In this document: piece by piece, positions 8,257 to 17,172 of the stretch
How positions within the stretch are numbered: the stretch's first letter is position 1
How the letters are laid out: each line of letters begins with the position of its first letter
Origin: Sandaracinomonas limnophila
GTDB taxonomy: Bacteria; Bacteroidota; Bacteroidia; Cytophagales; Spirosomataceae
DNA: 64,000 nt
NCBI RefSeq assembly: GCF_004005965.1
Contig: NZ_SACY01000002.1
Location: 519,880 to 583,879 of the forward strand
Reading direction: 5' to 3'
Notes under the pieces: generated by a model
Told to the model about the DNA's origin: nothing
Databases searched by the model: none
The model's input: the letters and a program-made list of their open reading frames with translations, nothing else
Program-made: the position numbers and the translations under genes

Positions 8257-9450
8257 ATGCCCAAAATTCTAATTTACGACTCTATTGCCGACGGACACCA
8301 CCTGGATTATATTTTTTATATCATCCAGCAAGTTAGCATCCGCAAAGATTCAGAATTAATTGTGGTTTGTCAAGATAAAATCGAAAGTACCCTCAAAGAT
8401 TTTCAATTTGACCTGCCTTCTAATGTTCAATTAGAATTTATAACAAACGAGAAGATAGCCAACTTTCACAAAAAAAGTCTGTATGCTCGAAGCATATCAG
8501 AGTGGAATGAAACCATCAATTTAGCACAAAAACACCAGGTAGATCAAATCCTTTTCCCCTTTTTCGACTATTTTCAATTCGGGGCATTATTTGGCAAAAA
8601 GACAAACATTCCGTTGGCTGGCATCTTGTTTAAACCAAAAGTGAAAGGCAACCTGATAAATACTTTAAAATTTTGGATGCTAAAATGGGTAGTTAACAAG
8701 CCAAATTTTAAAAACTTATTTGTTTTAGCAGAATTCCGAGTTCAAGCGCTCCAAAAGACCATAAGTTTACATAAAATTAAATACCTACCGGACCCCATTT
8801 ATGTTGTACCATCAAGTAATGAATTTAAGGAAGCGCTTAGAAAAAATTTAGATTTGCCTAAAAACAAGACTATTTTTTTAAACTTCGGACACCTGGATGA
8901 CAGGAAAGGAATTTTAGAGTTTTTGGAGGGAGTTTCAATGTTGTCGGAAGAACAACGAAAAGAAATTCACCTCATTTTGGCGGGGAAAATAGAACCTAAT
9001 TTCCAAAATAAAGTTGAAGAATATCTAAAAAAATTACCAAACCTTACATCTTCTCTACTTTTTGAGCGTCATAGCCCTGAAACGATGCAGGCCTTGTTTG
9101 AATTAACGGATTGGACTTTGGCATTATACCCAAAATTTATGGGCTCGGCCTCCATGGTCATCAGAAGTGCCTTTGCAGGAAAACCAGTACTAGGTAGCAA
9201 TCTGGGTGCCATTTCGCATCAAATTAGCCAAAATAAATTAGGCGTATCTGCCGACCCCGAAAATCCAGCAGAAATTGCCCGCGCGCTCGAAAAAATACTC
9301 CATAAGGAAATATTATTTGATCCTAAAGGCCTTTCTGAATTTGCCCAAAAACATGGTGTGGAGAATTTTGGAAAAATTATATTTGAGAATCTGAGAATTG
9401 GGGAATCGGAGAATAGGAGAATTGGAGAATATGGGAATCGGAGAATTTGA
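8257..9450 (+). CDS. Glycosyltransferase, GT4-like GT-B fold
   Basis: A 397-aa cytosolic glycosyltransferase. The N-terminus KILIYDSIADGHHLDYI has the glycine/histidine-rich entry of GT-B enzymes. The C-terminal half contains FLNFGHLDDRKGILEFLE (about 207-224), the donor-binding region of GT4-type enzymes, and GSASMVIRSAFAGKPVLGSN (about 300-319) where the E(x7)E motif is expected, although the acidic residues are not conserved in the usual way. Donor and acceptor are unknown. From about residue 379 the protein reads RIGESENRRIGEYGNRRI, which is translated tandem repeat: the repeat block has extended into the gene end and supplies the stop. Confidence 0.75.
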   Translation: MPKILIYDSIADGHHLDYIFYIIQQVSIRKDSELIVVCQDKIESTLKDFQFDLPSNVQLEFITNEKIANFHKKSLYARSISEWNETINLAQKHQVDQILFPFFDYFQFGALFGKKTNIPLAGILFKPKVKGNLINTLKFWMLKWVVNKPNFKNLFVLAEFRVQALQKTISLHKIKYLPDPIYVVPSSNEFKEALRKNLDLPKNKTIFLNFGHLDDRKGILEFLEGVSMLSEEQRKEIHLILAGKIEPNFQNKVEEYLKKLPNLTSSLLFERHSPETMQALFELTDWTLALYPKFMGSASMVIRSAFAGKPVLGSNLGAISHQISQNKLGVSADPENPAEIARALEKILHKEILFDPKGLSEFAQKHGVENFGKIIFENLRIGESENRRIGEYGNRRI

Positions 9451-9862
9451 GAATTGGGGAATCTGGGAATCTGGGAATCGGAAAATTGGGGAATATGGGA
9501 ATCTGGGAATTTGTGAAGGCCGAGACATTTGTCCCTTATCCCTTATCCCTCATCCCTTATCCCTTATCCCTCATCTCTCATCCCTTATACCTTATCCCTT
9601 ATACCTTTAATGACCCCGCTGGGGTCAAACGTCGGGGTGGATTCAATTAGGCTATAGATGTGGCATCCCTCCGGGATGCTTCCCCAATTCTCAAATTCTC
9701 CGATTCCCCAATTCTGCGATTCCCAGATTCACAAATTCACAAATTCTCCGATTCCCACATTCTCCGATTCTAAAATTCCCCAATTCTGCGATTCCCAAAT
9801 TCAAAAATTCTCCGATTCCCACATTCTTATATTCCTATATTCTCCAATTCTACAGTTCTAAA
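9385..9862. repeat. Long composite tandem-repeat zone between convergent genes (intergenic gap 9451-9849)
   Basis: This non-coding stretch has four parts. First come many GA-rich units of the type GAATTGGGGAATCTGG (9385-9515), starting inside the glycosyltransferase gene. Next are roughly ten pyrimidine units of CCCTTATC (9532-9608). Then two GC-rich palindromes lie at 9612-9626 and 9663-9679. Last are the complementary pyrimidine-rich units of the type ATTCTCCGATTCCC (9681-9862), reaching the recF stop. The first and last blocks can pair across about 170 bases. No credible gene is present; short open frames here are translated repeats. Confidence 0.85.
9612..9626. repeat. GC-rich palindrome GACCCCGCTGGGGTC
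   Basis: A near-perfect 15-base palindrome in otherwise AT-rich repeat sequence. With GCATCCCTCCGGGATGC at 9663-9679 it forms a pair of hairpins about 37 bases apart, reminiscent of REP/BIME units. Whether the two hairpins belong together is inferred from spacing only. Confidence 0.6.
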
Positions 9863-10926
9863 AATTGAATCCCCCCCTTCAAACCCTTCAACAAAGATTT
9901 AGTTCTTTCTGGCCTGGCATCTGTAATAAAAACCTGACCAAAATGCTCTTCAGCCATCATTTGAATGAGTCGCTGGATGCGTCGATCGTCTAATTTGTCG
10001 AAAATATCATCTAACAATAAAATGGGTTTTTTATTGGTTTCAGACCACAGCATATCAAATTGGGCCAATTTCAAGGCAACAACATAGCTTTTTTGTTGTC
10101 CTTGGGAACCCATTTTTTTCAAAGAAAAACCATCAATTTCAAATACAAAATCGTCCTTATGGATTCCAATTCCCGTCCTTTGGGCTTGTAAATCTATTTG
10201 AACAGTACTTTTTAAAGCTTCTGCCATAGATCCAGGAACTACATTGCTCTCTAAGGCTATGTGAACACTTTCCCTGCCATCAGAAAGATTTTCATATTGT
10301 TTTTGAAAGGCAGGTATGTAGGCTTCTAAAAATAATTTTCTTGCATGAAAAATTTCTTCCCCCAATTCGACTAATAATAAATCGTAGGTTTCTAAGTGTA
10401 AATAATCTACTTGGCCACGTTCAGCAAAAGCTTTCAAAAGCTGATTTCTTTGGACTAAAACCCGATTATATTTCAACAATTTCTCCAAAAAAACACGGTC
10501 TTTTTGCGACATCATGTTGTCGAAAAATCGCCTCCGCTCCTCACTCCCCTCGCGTATTAAATCGGTATCATAGGGGTCCATCATCACCACAGGATAATTC
10601 CCAATATGATCTGCCAAGCGAGGATAAGCCTTTTGGGCTCTAAAAACCTGCTTTTTTTGTCCTTTCTGGAAACTACAACGAATTTCGGTCTCCATTTCCC
10701 CTACCACATAATTTCCTTGAACTGTAAAAAAATCTTCTCCGTGTAAGACACAAAGCGAATCCGAAAGTCGAGTGCTTTTTGTCATCGACAAAAAGTAAAT
10801 TGCATCCAACAAGTTGGTCTTGCCAATTCCATTTTCTCCCACAATACAATTGATTTCTGGAATAAAATCAAAGGTACCTTCTGGGTAAGATTTGAACTGT
10901 CTAACTTGTAAGTTTTTCAAATACAT
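9850..10926 (-). CDS. recF: DNA replication and repair protein RecF
   Basis: A 358-aa SMC-like ATPase that binds ssDNA/dsDNA junctions and, with RecO and RecR, loads RecA at gaps. Walker A is GENGIGKT (30-37), the ABC-type signature appears as GSQGQQKS (about 272-279) and Walker B is PILLLDDIFDKLD (about 297-309); the N-terminal LKNLQVRQFKSYPEG is typical. Length is normal. The final codons and the TAG fall at the edge of the composite repeat zone. pdhA is divergent, 101 bases away, and a plausible pdhA promoter lies in that gap. Confidence 0.95.
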   Translation of the reverse strand: MYLKNLQVRQFKSYPEGTFDFIPEINCIVGENGIGKTNLLDAIYFLSMTKSTRLSDSLCVLHGEDFFTVQGNYVVGEMETEIRCSFQKGQKKQVFRAQKAYPRLADHIGNYPVVMMDPYDTDLIREGSEERRRFFDNMMSQKDRVFLEKLLKYNRVLVQRNQLLKAFAERGQVDYLHLETYDLLLVELGEEIFHARKLFLEAYIPAFQKQYENLSDGRESVHIALESNVVPGSMAEALKSTVQIDLQAQRTGIGIHKDDFVFEIDGFSLKKMGSQGQQKSYVVALKLAQFDMLWSETNKKPILLLDDIFDKLDDRRIQRLIQMMAEEHFGQVFITDARPERTKSLLKGLKGGIQFLEL

Positions 10927-10935
10927 AGGCTTTAA

Positions 10936-10967
10936 TTTTGCCTTTTATCGCTTTTGTCTTAATTTCG
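10936..10967 (+). promoter_or_regulatory. Candidate Bacteroidota-type promoter for pdhA
   Basis: TTTTG (10936-10940) and TAATTTCG (10960-10967) are separated by 19 bases, close to the Bacteroidota consensus TTTG-N19-TAnnTTTG with one mismatch in the -7 box. The start codon of pdhA is 60 bases downstream. Predicted only from the pattern. Confidence 0.4.
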
Positions 10968-11027
10968 CATCAAATTTCTAAAAATCTTTTCGGTTTGTTA
11001 GAAATATTTTAAATTACTTTAAAGAAA

Positions 11028-12038
11028 ATGGCAAAGAAAGAAGCATCCCCTCTTAAGTATTCTAAAGAAACTTATCTTTATTGGTACGAATCAATGCAAT
11101 TGCAGCGTAAGTTCGAAGAAAAATGCGGACAATTGTACGGAATGCAAAAAATTAAAGGTTTTTGCCACTTGTATATTGGTCAAGAAGCTTGTTCTTCTGG
11201 ATCAAAATCGGCTCTTCGTGAGGGCGACAAATATATCACCGCATACCGCGACCACGGAATTCCATTGGCATTAGGCACTTCACCAAACGCTATCATGGCC
11301 GAGTTGTACGGAAAAATCACTGGCGCTTCTAAAGGTAAAGGTGGTTCAATGCACATTTTTGATAAAGAAGTAGGTTTTGTGGGTGGACACGGTATCGTGG
11401 GTGCTCAGATTCCTTTAGGTGCGGGTTTAGCTTTCGCTGAAAAATATAATAATACTGGTAACGTTTCTATTTGTTATTTTGGAGACGGTGCTACACGTCA
11501 AGGTGCTTTGCACGAAACTTTCAACATGGCAATGACCTGGAAATTGCCTTGCATTTTCGTTGTTGAAAACAATGGTTATGCCATGGGTACTTCTGTAGCA
11601 AGAACTTCTAACGTTACCGAACTTTACACCATTGGTGAAGCTTACGACATGCCGTCTGAGGCCGTAGATGCAATGAACGTTGAAGCTGTTCACGAGGCCG
11701 TTTCTCGCGCTGCTGCACGTGCAAGAGCTGGTGAAGGTCCAACTTTCTTAGAATTCAGAACGTATCGTTACAGAGGTCACTCAATGTCAGATCCGCAAAA
11801 ATACCGTTCAAAAGAAGAGGTTGAAGCTTACAAAGATCGCGACCCAATTGAGCAAGTAAAGAAAACTATCTTAGATAATAACATCCTTACACAAGCACAA
11901 TTAGACGAAATAGACGCAAAAATCAAGGTTCAAGTTCAAGAATCTGTTGATTTTGCAGAAACTTCTCCTTTCCCTGATGCTTCTGAAGCATACAAAGATG
12001 TGTATGTTCAGGAGGATTATCCGTTTGTGAAAGAATAA
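11028..12038 (+). CDS. pdhA: Pyruvate dehydrogenase E1 component, alpha subunit
   Basis: A 336-aa thiamine-diphosphate enzyme subunit that decarboxylates pyruvate and passes the acetyl group to the lipoyl domain of E2. The TPP-binding motif runs from GDGATRQGALHE (about 152) to VENNGYAMGTS (about 181). The loop YRYRGHSMSDPQKYRS (about 247-262) is the conserved E1-alpha phosphorylation-loop region. Subunit length fits E1-alpha of the heterotetrameric type. No E1-beta or E2 gene is next to it, which is normal in many Bacteroidota where pdhB/pdhC lie elsewhere. A branched-chain keto-acid E1 is the main alternative. Confidence 0.9.
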   Translation: MAKKEASPLKYSKETYLYWYESMQLQRKFEEKCGQLYGMQKIKGFCHLYIGQEACSSGSKSALREGDKYITAYRDHGIPLALGTSPNAIMAELYGKITGASKGKGGSMHIFDKEVGFVGGHGIVGAQIPLGAGLAFAEKYNNTGNVSICYFGDGATRQGALHETFNMAMTWKLPCIFVVENNGYAMGTSVARTSNVTELYTIGEAYDMPSEAVDAMNVEAVHEAVSRAAARARAGEGPTFLEFRTYRYRGHSMSDPQKYRSKEEVEAYKDRDPIEQVKKTILDNNILTQAQLDEIDAKIKVQVQESVDFAETSPFPDASEAYKDVYVQEDYPFVKE

Positions 12039-12043
12039 TATTA

Positions 12044-12100
12044 ACCGCCCCGGCGCTTTGCCCCACCCCCTCCTTCTGAAGGAGGGGGCTGGGGGGAGGT
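12044..12100. repeat. REP-like GC-rich palindromic element, copy 3 (inverted), between convergent pdhA and uvrB
   Basis: The reverse orientation of copies 1 and 2: it starts with ACCGCCCCGGCGCTTTG and ends with GGGGGGAGGTAAAAA. The strong CCCTCCTTCTGAAGGAGGG hairpin lies 6-60 bases after the pdhA stop and 13 bases before the uvrB stop, so it could act as a two-way terminator. Confidence 0.85.
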
Positions 12101-12112
12101 AAAAAGAAAAGC

Positions 12113-14137
12113 CTAGCCCCTCAACAACTTTTCAGTTTCATGCAAAGAGTCCCTCAATCTCGCCGCTAAAGGAAAATCCAACTCCCTTGCTGCTTTTTCC
12201 ATTTCTTTTTGTAATTGCTCCAATTGCTTTTTCAGTTGATCTTTCGATAGATATTGCAACAAAGGATCTGCCGCTTGAGCCGTTTTGTCTTCCTGAGGCA
12301 AATTGTAATTCTTAACAGGCTTACCCATTTTGTCGGCTATGGATGTCTGCTCCATAATTTCCTCTTGCGTTCGCAAAATAGTTTTAGGAGTAATCCCATG
12401 CTCAAGGTTATAGGCCATTTGCTTTTCTCTTCTTCGATTGGTTTCTCGAATGGAGATCTCCATTGAACCTGTAATTTTGTCGGCAAACATCAACACCTTT
12501 CCGTTCTCATTTCTTGCTGCACGACCAATGGTTTGTATCAGCGACCGCACATCACGTAAAAAGCCTTCCTTATCCGCATCCATAATAGCCACCAAAGAAA
12601 CTTCAGGCAAATCTAAGCCTTCTCTAAGTAAGTTCACTCCTACTAACACATCAATTACCCCCAAACGCAATTCACGTAAAATTTCTACTCGCTCCAAGGC
12701 TTTTATTTCCGAGTGAATATATCTACATTTAACGCCAACTCGATCCATGTATTTCGATAACTCCTCGGCCATTCGCTTGGTCAATGTGGTAATCAAAACG
12801 CGTTCGTTTTTCTTTATTCGGTCATAAACCTCATCCAACAATTCGTCAATTTGTCCTTTCGTTGGGCGAATTTCTATCAAAGGATCTAATAAGCCCGTTG
12901 GGCGGATGATTTGTTCCACTACAACCCCTTCAGATTTCCTTAATTCATAATCAGATGGCGTTGCAGAAACGAAAATGGTTTGACCAATCAAATCCTCAAA
13001 CTCTTGATACGTTAGGGGCCTGTTGTCCATCGCAGAAGGCAATCTAAATCCATGTTCCACTAAAGATTCTTTTCTAGAGCGGTCTCCTCCCCACATGGCC
13101 CGAATTTGTGGCATGGTCACGTGGCTTTCATCTACCACCATCAAGAAATCATCTGGAAAAAAGTCCAACAAACAAAAAGGTCTTTGTCCCGGTTTTCTGT
13201 TATCAAAATATCTTGAATAATTTTCAATTCCGGAACAATAGCCCAACTCTCGCATCATCTCCAAATCAAATTCTGTTCGTTGTTTGATTCGTTCCGCTTC
13301 AGTCAATCGACCTTCCTTTCCGAAATATTCAATTTGCTTCACCAAATCAGCTTGAATTTCAGCAATAGATCGTAACATGGTTTCTTTTCCCGTGACAAAT
13401 AAATTGGCAGGGAAAATAGCCACCATTTTTTCATCAGATATTTTTTTGCCCGACCAAGGGTCTATCCGATGGATCTCCTCCACCTCATCTCCAAAAAAAA
13501 CAACCCGATAACCAAAATCTGCATAGGCCAAGAAAATATCCACTGTATCGCCTTTTACACGAAATGTTCCACGTAAAAACTCGCCCTCCGAACGCGCATA
13601 TAAAATTTCCACTAAACGAAATAAAAACTGGTTCCGGGAAACAATCTCTCCTACTCCAATTCGCACAATAGAATTTCGGTATTCCTCTGGATTTCCCATA
13701 CCATATATACAAGAAACAGAAGCTATGACAATGATGTCTCTACGACCAGACATTAAAGCTGTGGTGGTGGCTAATCGCAATTTTTCAATCTCCTGATTGA
13801 TGGAAAGATCTTTTTCAATATAAGTTCCCGTGGAAGCAATAAATGCTTCGGGTTGGTAATAATCATAATAAGAAATGAAATATTCTACCGCATTTTCGGG
13901 GAAAAAACCCTTGAACTCACCATAGAGCTGAGCCGCTAAGGTTTTGTTATGGCTCAAAATTAGGGTTGGTTTATTTACCTCCTGGATAACATTGGCAATC
14001 GTAAATGTTTTTCCTGAACCTGTAACTCCAAGCAAAGTTTGGTTCTGTTCGTTGTTCCGAATTCCCTCCGCCAACTGTCGGATTGCCTCCGGCTGATCTC
14101 CCGTAGGTTGATAGTTCGAGCTTAATTTAAAGTCCAT
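12113..14137 (-). CDS. uvrB: Excinuclease ABC subunit B
   Basis: UvrB is the damage-verifying helicase-like subunit of nucleotide excision repair, working with UvrA and UvrC. The 674-aa protein shows Walker A GVTGSGKT (37-44), the beta-hairpin region YDYYQPEAFIASTGTYIEKD (about 91-110), helicase motif VVDESHVTMPQ (about 338-348), motif VI QTIGRAARN (about 537-545) and a C-terminal UVR domain (about 630-668) that binds UvrC. Length is standard. It is monocistronic with a convergent pdhA neighbour and a divergent ABC ATPase gene 147 bases upstream. Confidence 0.97.
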   Translation of the reverse strand: MDFKLSSNYQPTGDQPEAIRQLAEGIRNNEQNQTLLGVTGSGKTFTIANVIQEVNKPTLILSHNKTLAAQLYGEFKGFFPENAVEYFISYYDYYQPEAFIASTGTYIEKDLSINQEIEKLRLATTTALMSGRRDIIVIASVSCIYGMGNPEEYRNSIVRIGVGEIVSRNQFLFRLVEILYARSEGEFLRGTFRVKGDTVDIFLAYADFGYRVVFFGDEVEEIHRIDPWSGKKISDEKMVAIFPANLFVTGKETMLRSIAEIQADLVKQIEYFGKEGRLTEAERIKQRTEFDLEMMRELGYCSGIENYSRYFDNRKPGQRPFCLLDFFPDDFLMVVDESHVTMPQIRAMWGGDRSRKESLVEHGFRLPSAMDNRPLTYQEFEDLIGQTIFVSATPSDYELRKSEGVVVEQIIRPTGLLDPLIEIRPTKGQIDELLDEVYDRIKKNERVLITTLTKRMAEELSKYMDRVGVKCRYIHSEIKALERVEILRELRLGVIDVLVGVNLLREGLDLPEVSLVAIMDADKEGFLRDVRSLIQTIGRAARNENGKVLMFADKITGSMEISIRETNRRREKQMAYNLEHGITPKTILRTQEEIMEQTSIADKMGKPVKNYNLPQEDKTAQAADPLLQYLSKDQLKKQLEQLQKEMEKAARELDFPLAARLRDSLHETEKLLRG

Positions 14138-14284
14138 CTGGCAAGTTAAAGAGAAAAAGGCAATATAGGAAGAACCCCTTTCCTCTTATCCTTAAAATTT
14201 ACATTTTATCCCATTCTTTGTACATTAATCGAAAAGAAGAAGGTTTCCTCTAAATATTTCCTAATTTTAAGTTTTGGTTTTTCT

Positions 14285-14992
14285 ATGAGCAAGATTATTG
14301 AAACAGTAAACATTTCGAAACGCTATGTGATGGGCGAGGAGGTTATTGATGCCCTTCGCGACATTAGCATTTCAGTTAATAGAGGAGAATACGTGGCCTT
14401 TATGGGGCCTTCTGGTTCTGGAAAATCCACCTTAATGAATATTGTAGGCTGTTTGGACACACCCACCTCAGGAAAATATATTTTAAATGGACAGGATGTT
14501 TCAGAGATGTCTGAAAACGAATTAGCCAGCGTTAGAAATAAAGAAATTGGCTTTGTGTTTCAAACATTTAATTTGTTACCTCGCCAATCCTCTCTCGACA
14601 ATGTCGCCTTGCCCCTTATTTACGCAGGCTACAACAAAAAAGACCGAACCGAAAAAGCCATGGAAGCTTTACGAGGTGTAGGATTAGAAAATCGAGCAAA
14701 CCATAAGCCAAACGAGTTGTCGGGCGGACAACGCCAACGTGTTGCCGTAGCGCGCGCATTGGTAAATGATCCTTCTATTTTATTGGCAGATGAGCCTACA
14801 GGTAATTTAGATACCAAAACGTCTTATGAAATCATGGACCTTTTCGACCAGCTGCACCAGAAAGGCAACACGATTGTCATGGTAACACACGAAGATGACA
14901 TCGCCCAATATGCACACCGCATCATTCGACTAAGAGATGGCCTAATCGAATCGGATAAAATCAATGAGAATATCCGCAAAGTAATAAAGTAG
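14285..14992 (+). CDS. ABC transporter ATP-binding protein (MacB/LolD type), orphan
   Basis: A 235-aa ATPase with Walker [10 protein letters not shown] (41-49), signature [15 protein letters not shown] (about 144-158), Walker [14 protein letters not shown] (about 162-174) and the H-loop MVTHEDD. The sequence is closest in pattern to the MacB/LolD/FtsE-like exporters and lipoprotein-release ATPases, whose permeases carry a large periplasmic domain. No permease gene is adjacent: the gene is flanked by uvrB (divergent) and an AraC regulator, so its partner must be encoded elsewhere. Substrate is unknown. Confidence 0.9.
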   Translation: MSKIIETVNISKRYVMGEEVIDALRDISISVNRGEYVAFMGPSGSGKSTLMNIVGCLDTPTSGKYILNGQDVSEMSENELASVRNKEIGFVFQTFNLLPRQSSLDNVALPLIYAGYNKKDRTEKAMEALRGVGLENRANHKPNELSGGQRQRVAVARALVNDPSILLADEPTGNLDTKTSYEIMDLFDQLHQKGNTIVMVTHEDDIAQYAHRIIRLRDGLIESDKINENIRKVIK

Positions 14993-15100
14993 ATTATGAT
15001 TTAAATCATGTGTCAAATTTTCAATTTTTAAACATTTTTTAAAAAAATCACTAACTTGCAGAACAAGTTTTTTAAATTCTTTTAACAGTGTTCTGCTAAT

Positions 15101-16282
15101 ATGTTCTATATATCCTATTTAGGACTTCTAATTGCATTTATACTTTTTCTTTATCGAAATAAAGAATTAAGTACTAATTATACACTTGCATTTTTTTATT
15201 TATTTAACTCCATCTTTGGGATTGTACATAATGTATTGTTCAGCTCAAGCAATCCTACTGCAATTGCCATATTTACCAACCATTTTATGCCATTCTATTT
15301 TTTGGTTGGTCCAAGTCTCTTTTATTTTATAAAAAGAACCTACATTTCAGACAAAAAAACAATTTATGATTACCTACACGGTATCCCTTTTTGGTTGGTT
15401 TTTATAAATGTTAGTCCCTATATTTTTAGTCCTTGGGCTGAAAAAATTGAGTATGCCAATCAAATTCTTCATCACTCAAACAACCAATACGAGGTTAAAT
15501 TCCTATTTATGTCTAGTATTTGGCAATCGGTATTGAGGCCATTTATTAATATTGTTTACGGAATTGTCTGTTTTTACATTTATTTATTGCACTACGATAA
15601 AAGAATTTTTAAGGTGAATAAAATGAATGATGCTTTTTGCTGGTGGGTAGGAGTATTCCTTTTTATTTTCATTTTAGCAAATTTGTCCTCTTTCCTTTTG
15701 GTTAGCAACTTAATTCTTCAGGATAAAATTCATTTGAATTTATTCAATGTTTTACCCTTAGATATAATTCAGTCGCTAGTTGTTTTTGCCTTCTTTTTTC
15801 AGAATCTTGTAATCCTTTTTATTCCATTTATTTTATTTGGAAGTTATTTTAAATCGGATTACATCATCGAAAACAAGTTAGAAAATGCATTAAAAAATGC
15901 CGAAAACACGAATCTTGAAAAGGAAGATTTGGGCATTTTGAATGAAGAAAAAATAAATGAGATAAGCCAAGGAATTGCAATTGTTCAACAAAACAACGAT
16001 TGTATTTCGAACGATTTTTCTTTATCCAAAATGGCCTTAGAAATTGGCGTTCCGTATCATGTATTAACTGTATATTTTTCAAAGTATTTGAAAATATCTT
16101 TTCCAGAATGGAAAAATAGACAACGCATCGAATTTGTACAAAAGAAACTGAAAGAGGGTTTGGCAGACAACGTGACCTTAGAATCCATCGGAGAAATGGC
16201 GGGTTTCAACTCGCGAAGCTCCTTTATCAAGGTATTTAAGAAGTATACAGGAATTACTCCGAGTCAGTACCTAAAGAAGTGA
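15101..16282 (+). CDS. Membrane-anchored AraC-family transcriptional regulator
   Basis: A 393-aa protein with about seven hydrophobic segments in residues 1-255 (starting MFYISYLGLLIAFILFLY) and a C-terminal AraC-type DNA-binding domain (about 285-393). The second helix-turn-helix reads LESIGEMAGFNSRSSFIKVF followed by KYTGITPSQYLKK, the canonical AraC ending. This layout is a common Bacteroidota class in which a membrane sensor is fused directly to the DNA-binding domain. Ligand and target genes are unknown. The ATG at 15101 gives the complete first transmembrane helix. Its stop is followed by the structured element at 16.3 kb. Confidence 0.85.
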   Translation: MFYISYLGLLIAFILFLYRNKELSTNYTLAFFYLFNSIFGIVHNVLFSSSNPTAIAIFTNHFMPFYFLVGPSLFYFIKRTYISDKKTIYDYLHGIPFWLVFINVSPYIFSPWAEKIEYANQILHHSNNQYEVKFLFMSSIWQSVLRPFINIVYGIVCFYIYLLHYDKRIFKVNKMNDAFCWWVGVFLFIFILANLSSFLLVSNLILQDKIHLNLFNVLPLDIIQSLVVFAFFFQNLVILFIPFILFGSYFKSDYIIENKLENALKNAENTNLEKEDLGILNEEKINEISQGIAIVQQNNDCISNDFSLSKMALEIGVPYHVLTVYFSKYLKISFPEWKNRQRIEFVQKKLKEGLADNVTLESIGEMAGFNSRSSFIKVFKKYTGITPSQYLKK

Positions 16283-16441
16283 AAAGTGAAAATTTTTCTT
16301 GCGCTCAGCTGTGCTGAGTGCACAATATGATGGAAACTTTTAGTTTCCATATGTCAAAACAAAATGTTTTGCAAATATTCAACACTCAGCACAGCTGAGC
16401 GTTTGTCACTCTTCACTTTCCACTTTTCACTTTCCACTTCG
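16276..16441. repeat. AGTGAAA / TTTCACT paired blocks flanking the cloverleaf element
   Basis: About two units of AGTGAAA directly follow the AraC-regulator stop (16279-16292). About five complementary units of the type TTTCCACT/TTTTCACT (16408-16440) lie at the end of the convergent hydroxylase gene. The cloverleaf element sits between the blocks, giving nested inverted symmetry. Confidence 0.7.
16301..16402. repeat. Cloverleaf-like intergenic inverted-repeat element
   Basis: A perfect 19-base inverted repeat (16302-16320 and 16383-16401; CGCTCAGCTGTGCTGAGTG and its complement) encloses two further hairpins: ATGGAAAC-TTTTA-GTTTCCAT (about 16330-16350) and CAAAAC-AAAAT-GTTTTG (about 16355-16371). 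A short AATAT/ATATT pair (16324-16328/16375-16379) continues the outer stem. The outer arms are themselves partly self-complementary. It lies between the convergent AraC regulator and sterol-desaturase genes. Confidence 0.8.
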
Positions 16442-17171
16442 TATCGATCCCATACCTCAGTTTCCCCAAATCCATCTCCCGAAACGTTCTAAAAATTCGA
16501 TCCCAAATGGAAAAAATATTTCCATAATTGGAATCTGTTTCAGGTTGCATCCAATGGTGATGTACCTTGTGCATGTTGGGAGAAACGATGATCCAAGATA
16601 AAAACTTGTCGATTTTTTGTGGTATTTGAATGTTTGCGTGGTTGAATTGCGAAAGCACCACTGAAACACTTTGGTACAACATCAACAACCAGATGGGAGC
16701 CCCAACGAGTCCAACGGCTATCCAAGTAAAAATTGCTCGCAAAACACTTTCTCCTGGATGGTGGCGATTTGCCGTTGTTGTGTCCACATATTCATCTGAA
16801 TGATGAACCACGTGAAAATGCCACATCCATTTAATTTGATGCTCCAACCAATGAATGAAATAGGCTGAAATGAGATCTAGCAACAAGAGACCGGAGACCA
16901 ATTGAAGGATTAGATTTTTTGGCAAAAAGAACAAAATTCCAAAAGAATTAGTCTGACACCAATCAATCGTTAGAATGATTAACTTCGCAAAGAGGAAATT
17001 AATCACAATAGTAGATGCAGTTAAAATAAAATTTAAGCGGGCATGTTTCCACTTTTGGTACTGGAGATTTTTAAGTGGAATTAGTCCCTCCAATATCCAA
17101 AAAAAACTTATACCAAAAGCTAAAATTAATGCCCTATGCGTACTTGGGATATGTTCGAAATATTCTACCAT
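16413..17171 (-). CDS. Sterol desaturase / fatty acid hydroxylase family protein
   Basis: A 252-aa integral membrane di-iron oxygenase of the fatty acid hydroxylase superfamily. The histidine clusters are all present: HWLEH (HxxxH, about 118-122), HFHVVHH (HxxHH, about 128-134), NRHHPGE and HKVHHHW (about 199-205). Four hydrophobic segments surround them. Members hydroxylate or desaturate lipids; the substrate here is unknown. The last codons lie in the TTTCACT repeat block. The gene begins one base before the carboxylesterase stop, so the two are likely cotranscribed (esterase first). Confidence 0.85.
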   Translation of the reverse strand: MVEYFEHIPSTHRALILAFGISFFWILEGLIPLKNLQYQKWKHARLNFILTASTIVINFLFAKLIILTIDWCQTNSFGILFFLPKNLILQLVSGLLLLDLISAYFIHWLEHQIKWMWHFHVVHHSDEYVDTTTANRHHPGESVLRAIFTWIAVGLVGAPIWLLMLYQSVSVVLSQFNHANIQIPQKIDKFLSWIIVSPNMHKVHHHWMQPETDSNYGNIFSIWDRIFRTFREMDLGKLRYGIDTKWKVKSGK

Positions 17172-17172
17172 C

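Noticed and set aside
9658..9861. A 67-codon plus-strand frame rich in Ser/Pro/Phe
   Set aside because: It is the translation of the pyrimidine-type tandem repeat and has no independent coding signal.
9385..9862. A CRISPR-like array in the regularly repeated zone
   Set aside because: The repeats are direct tandem units without unique spacers of constant length, and no cas gene is present in the window.
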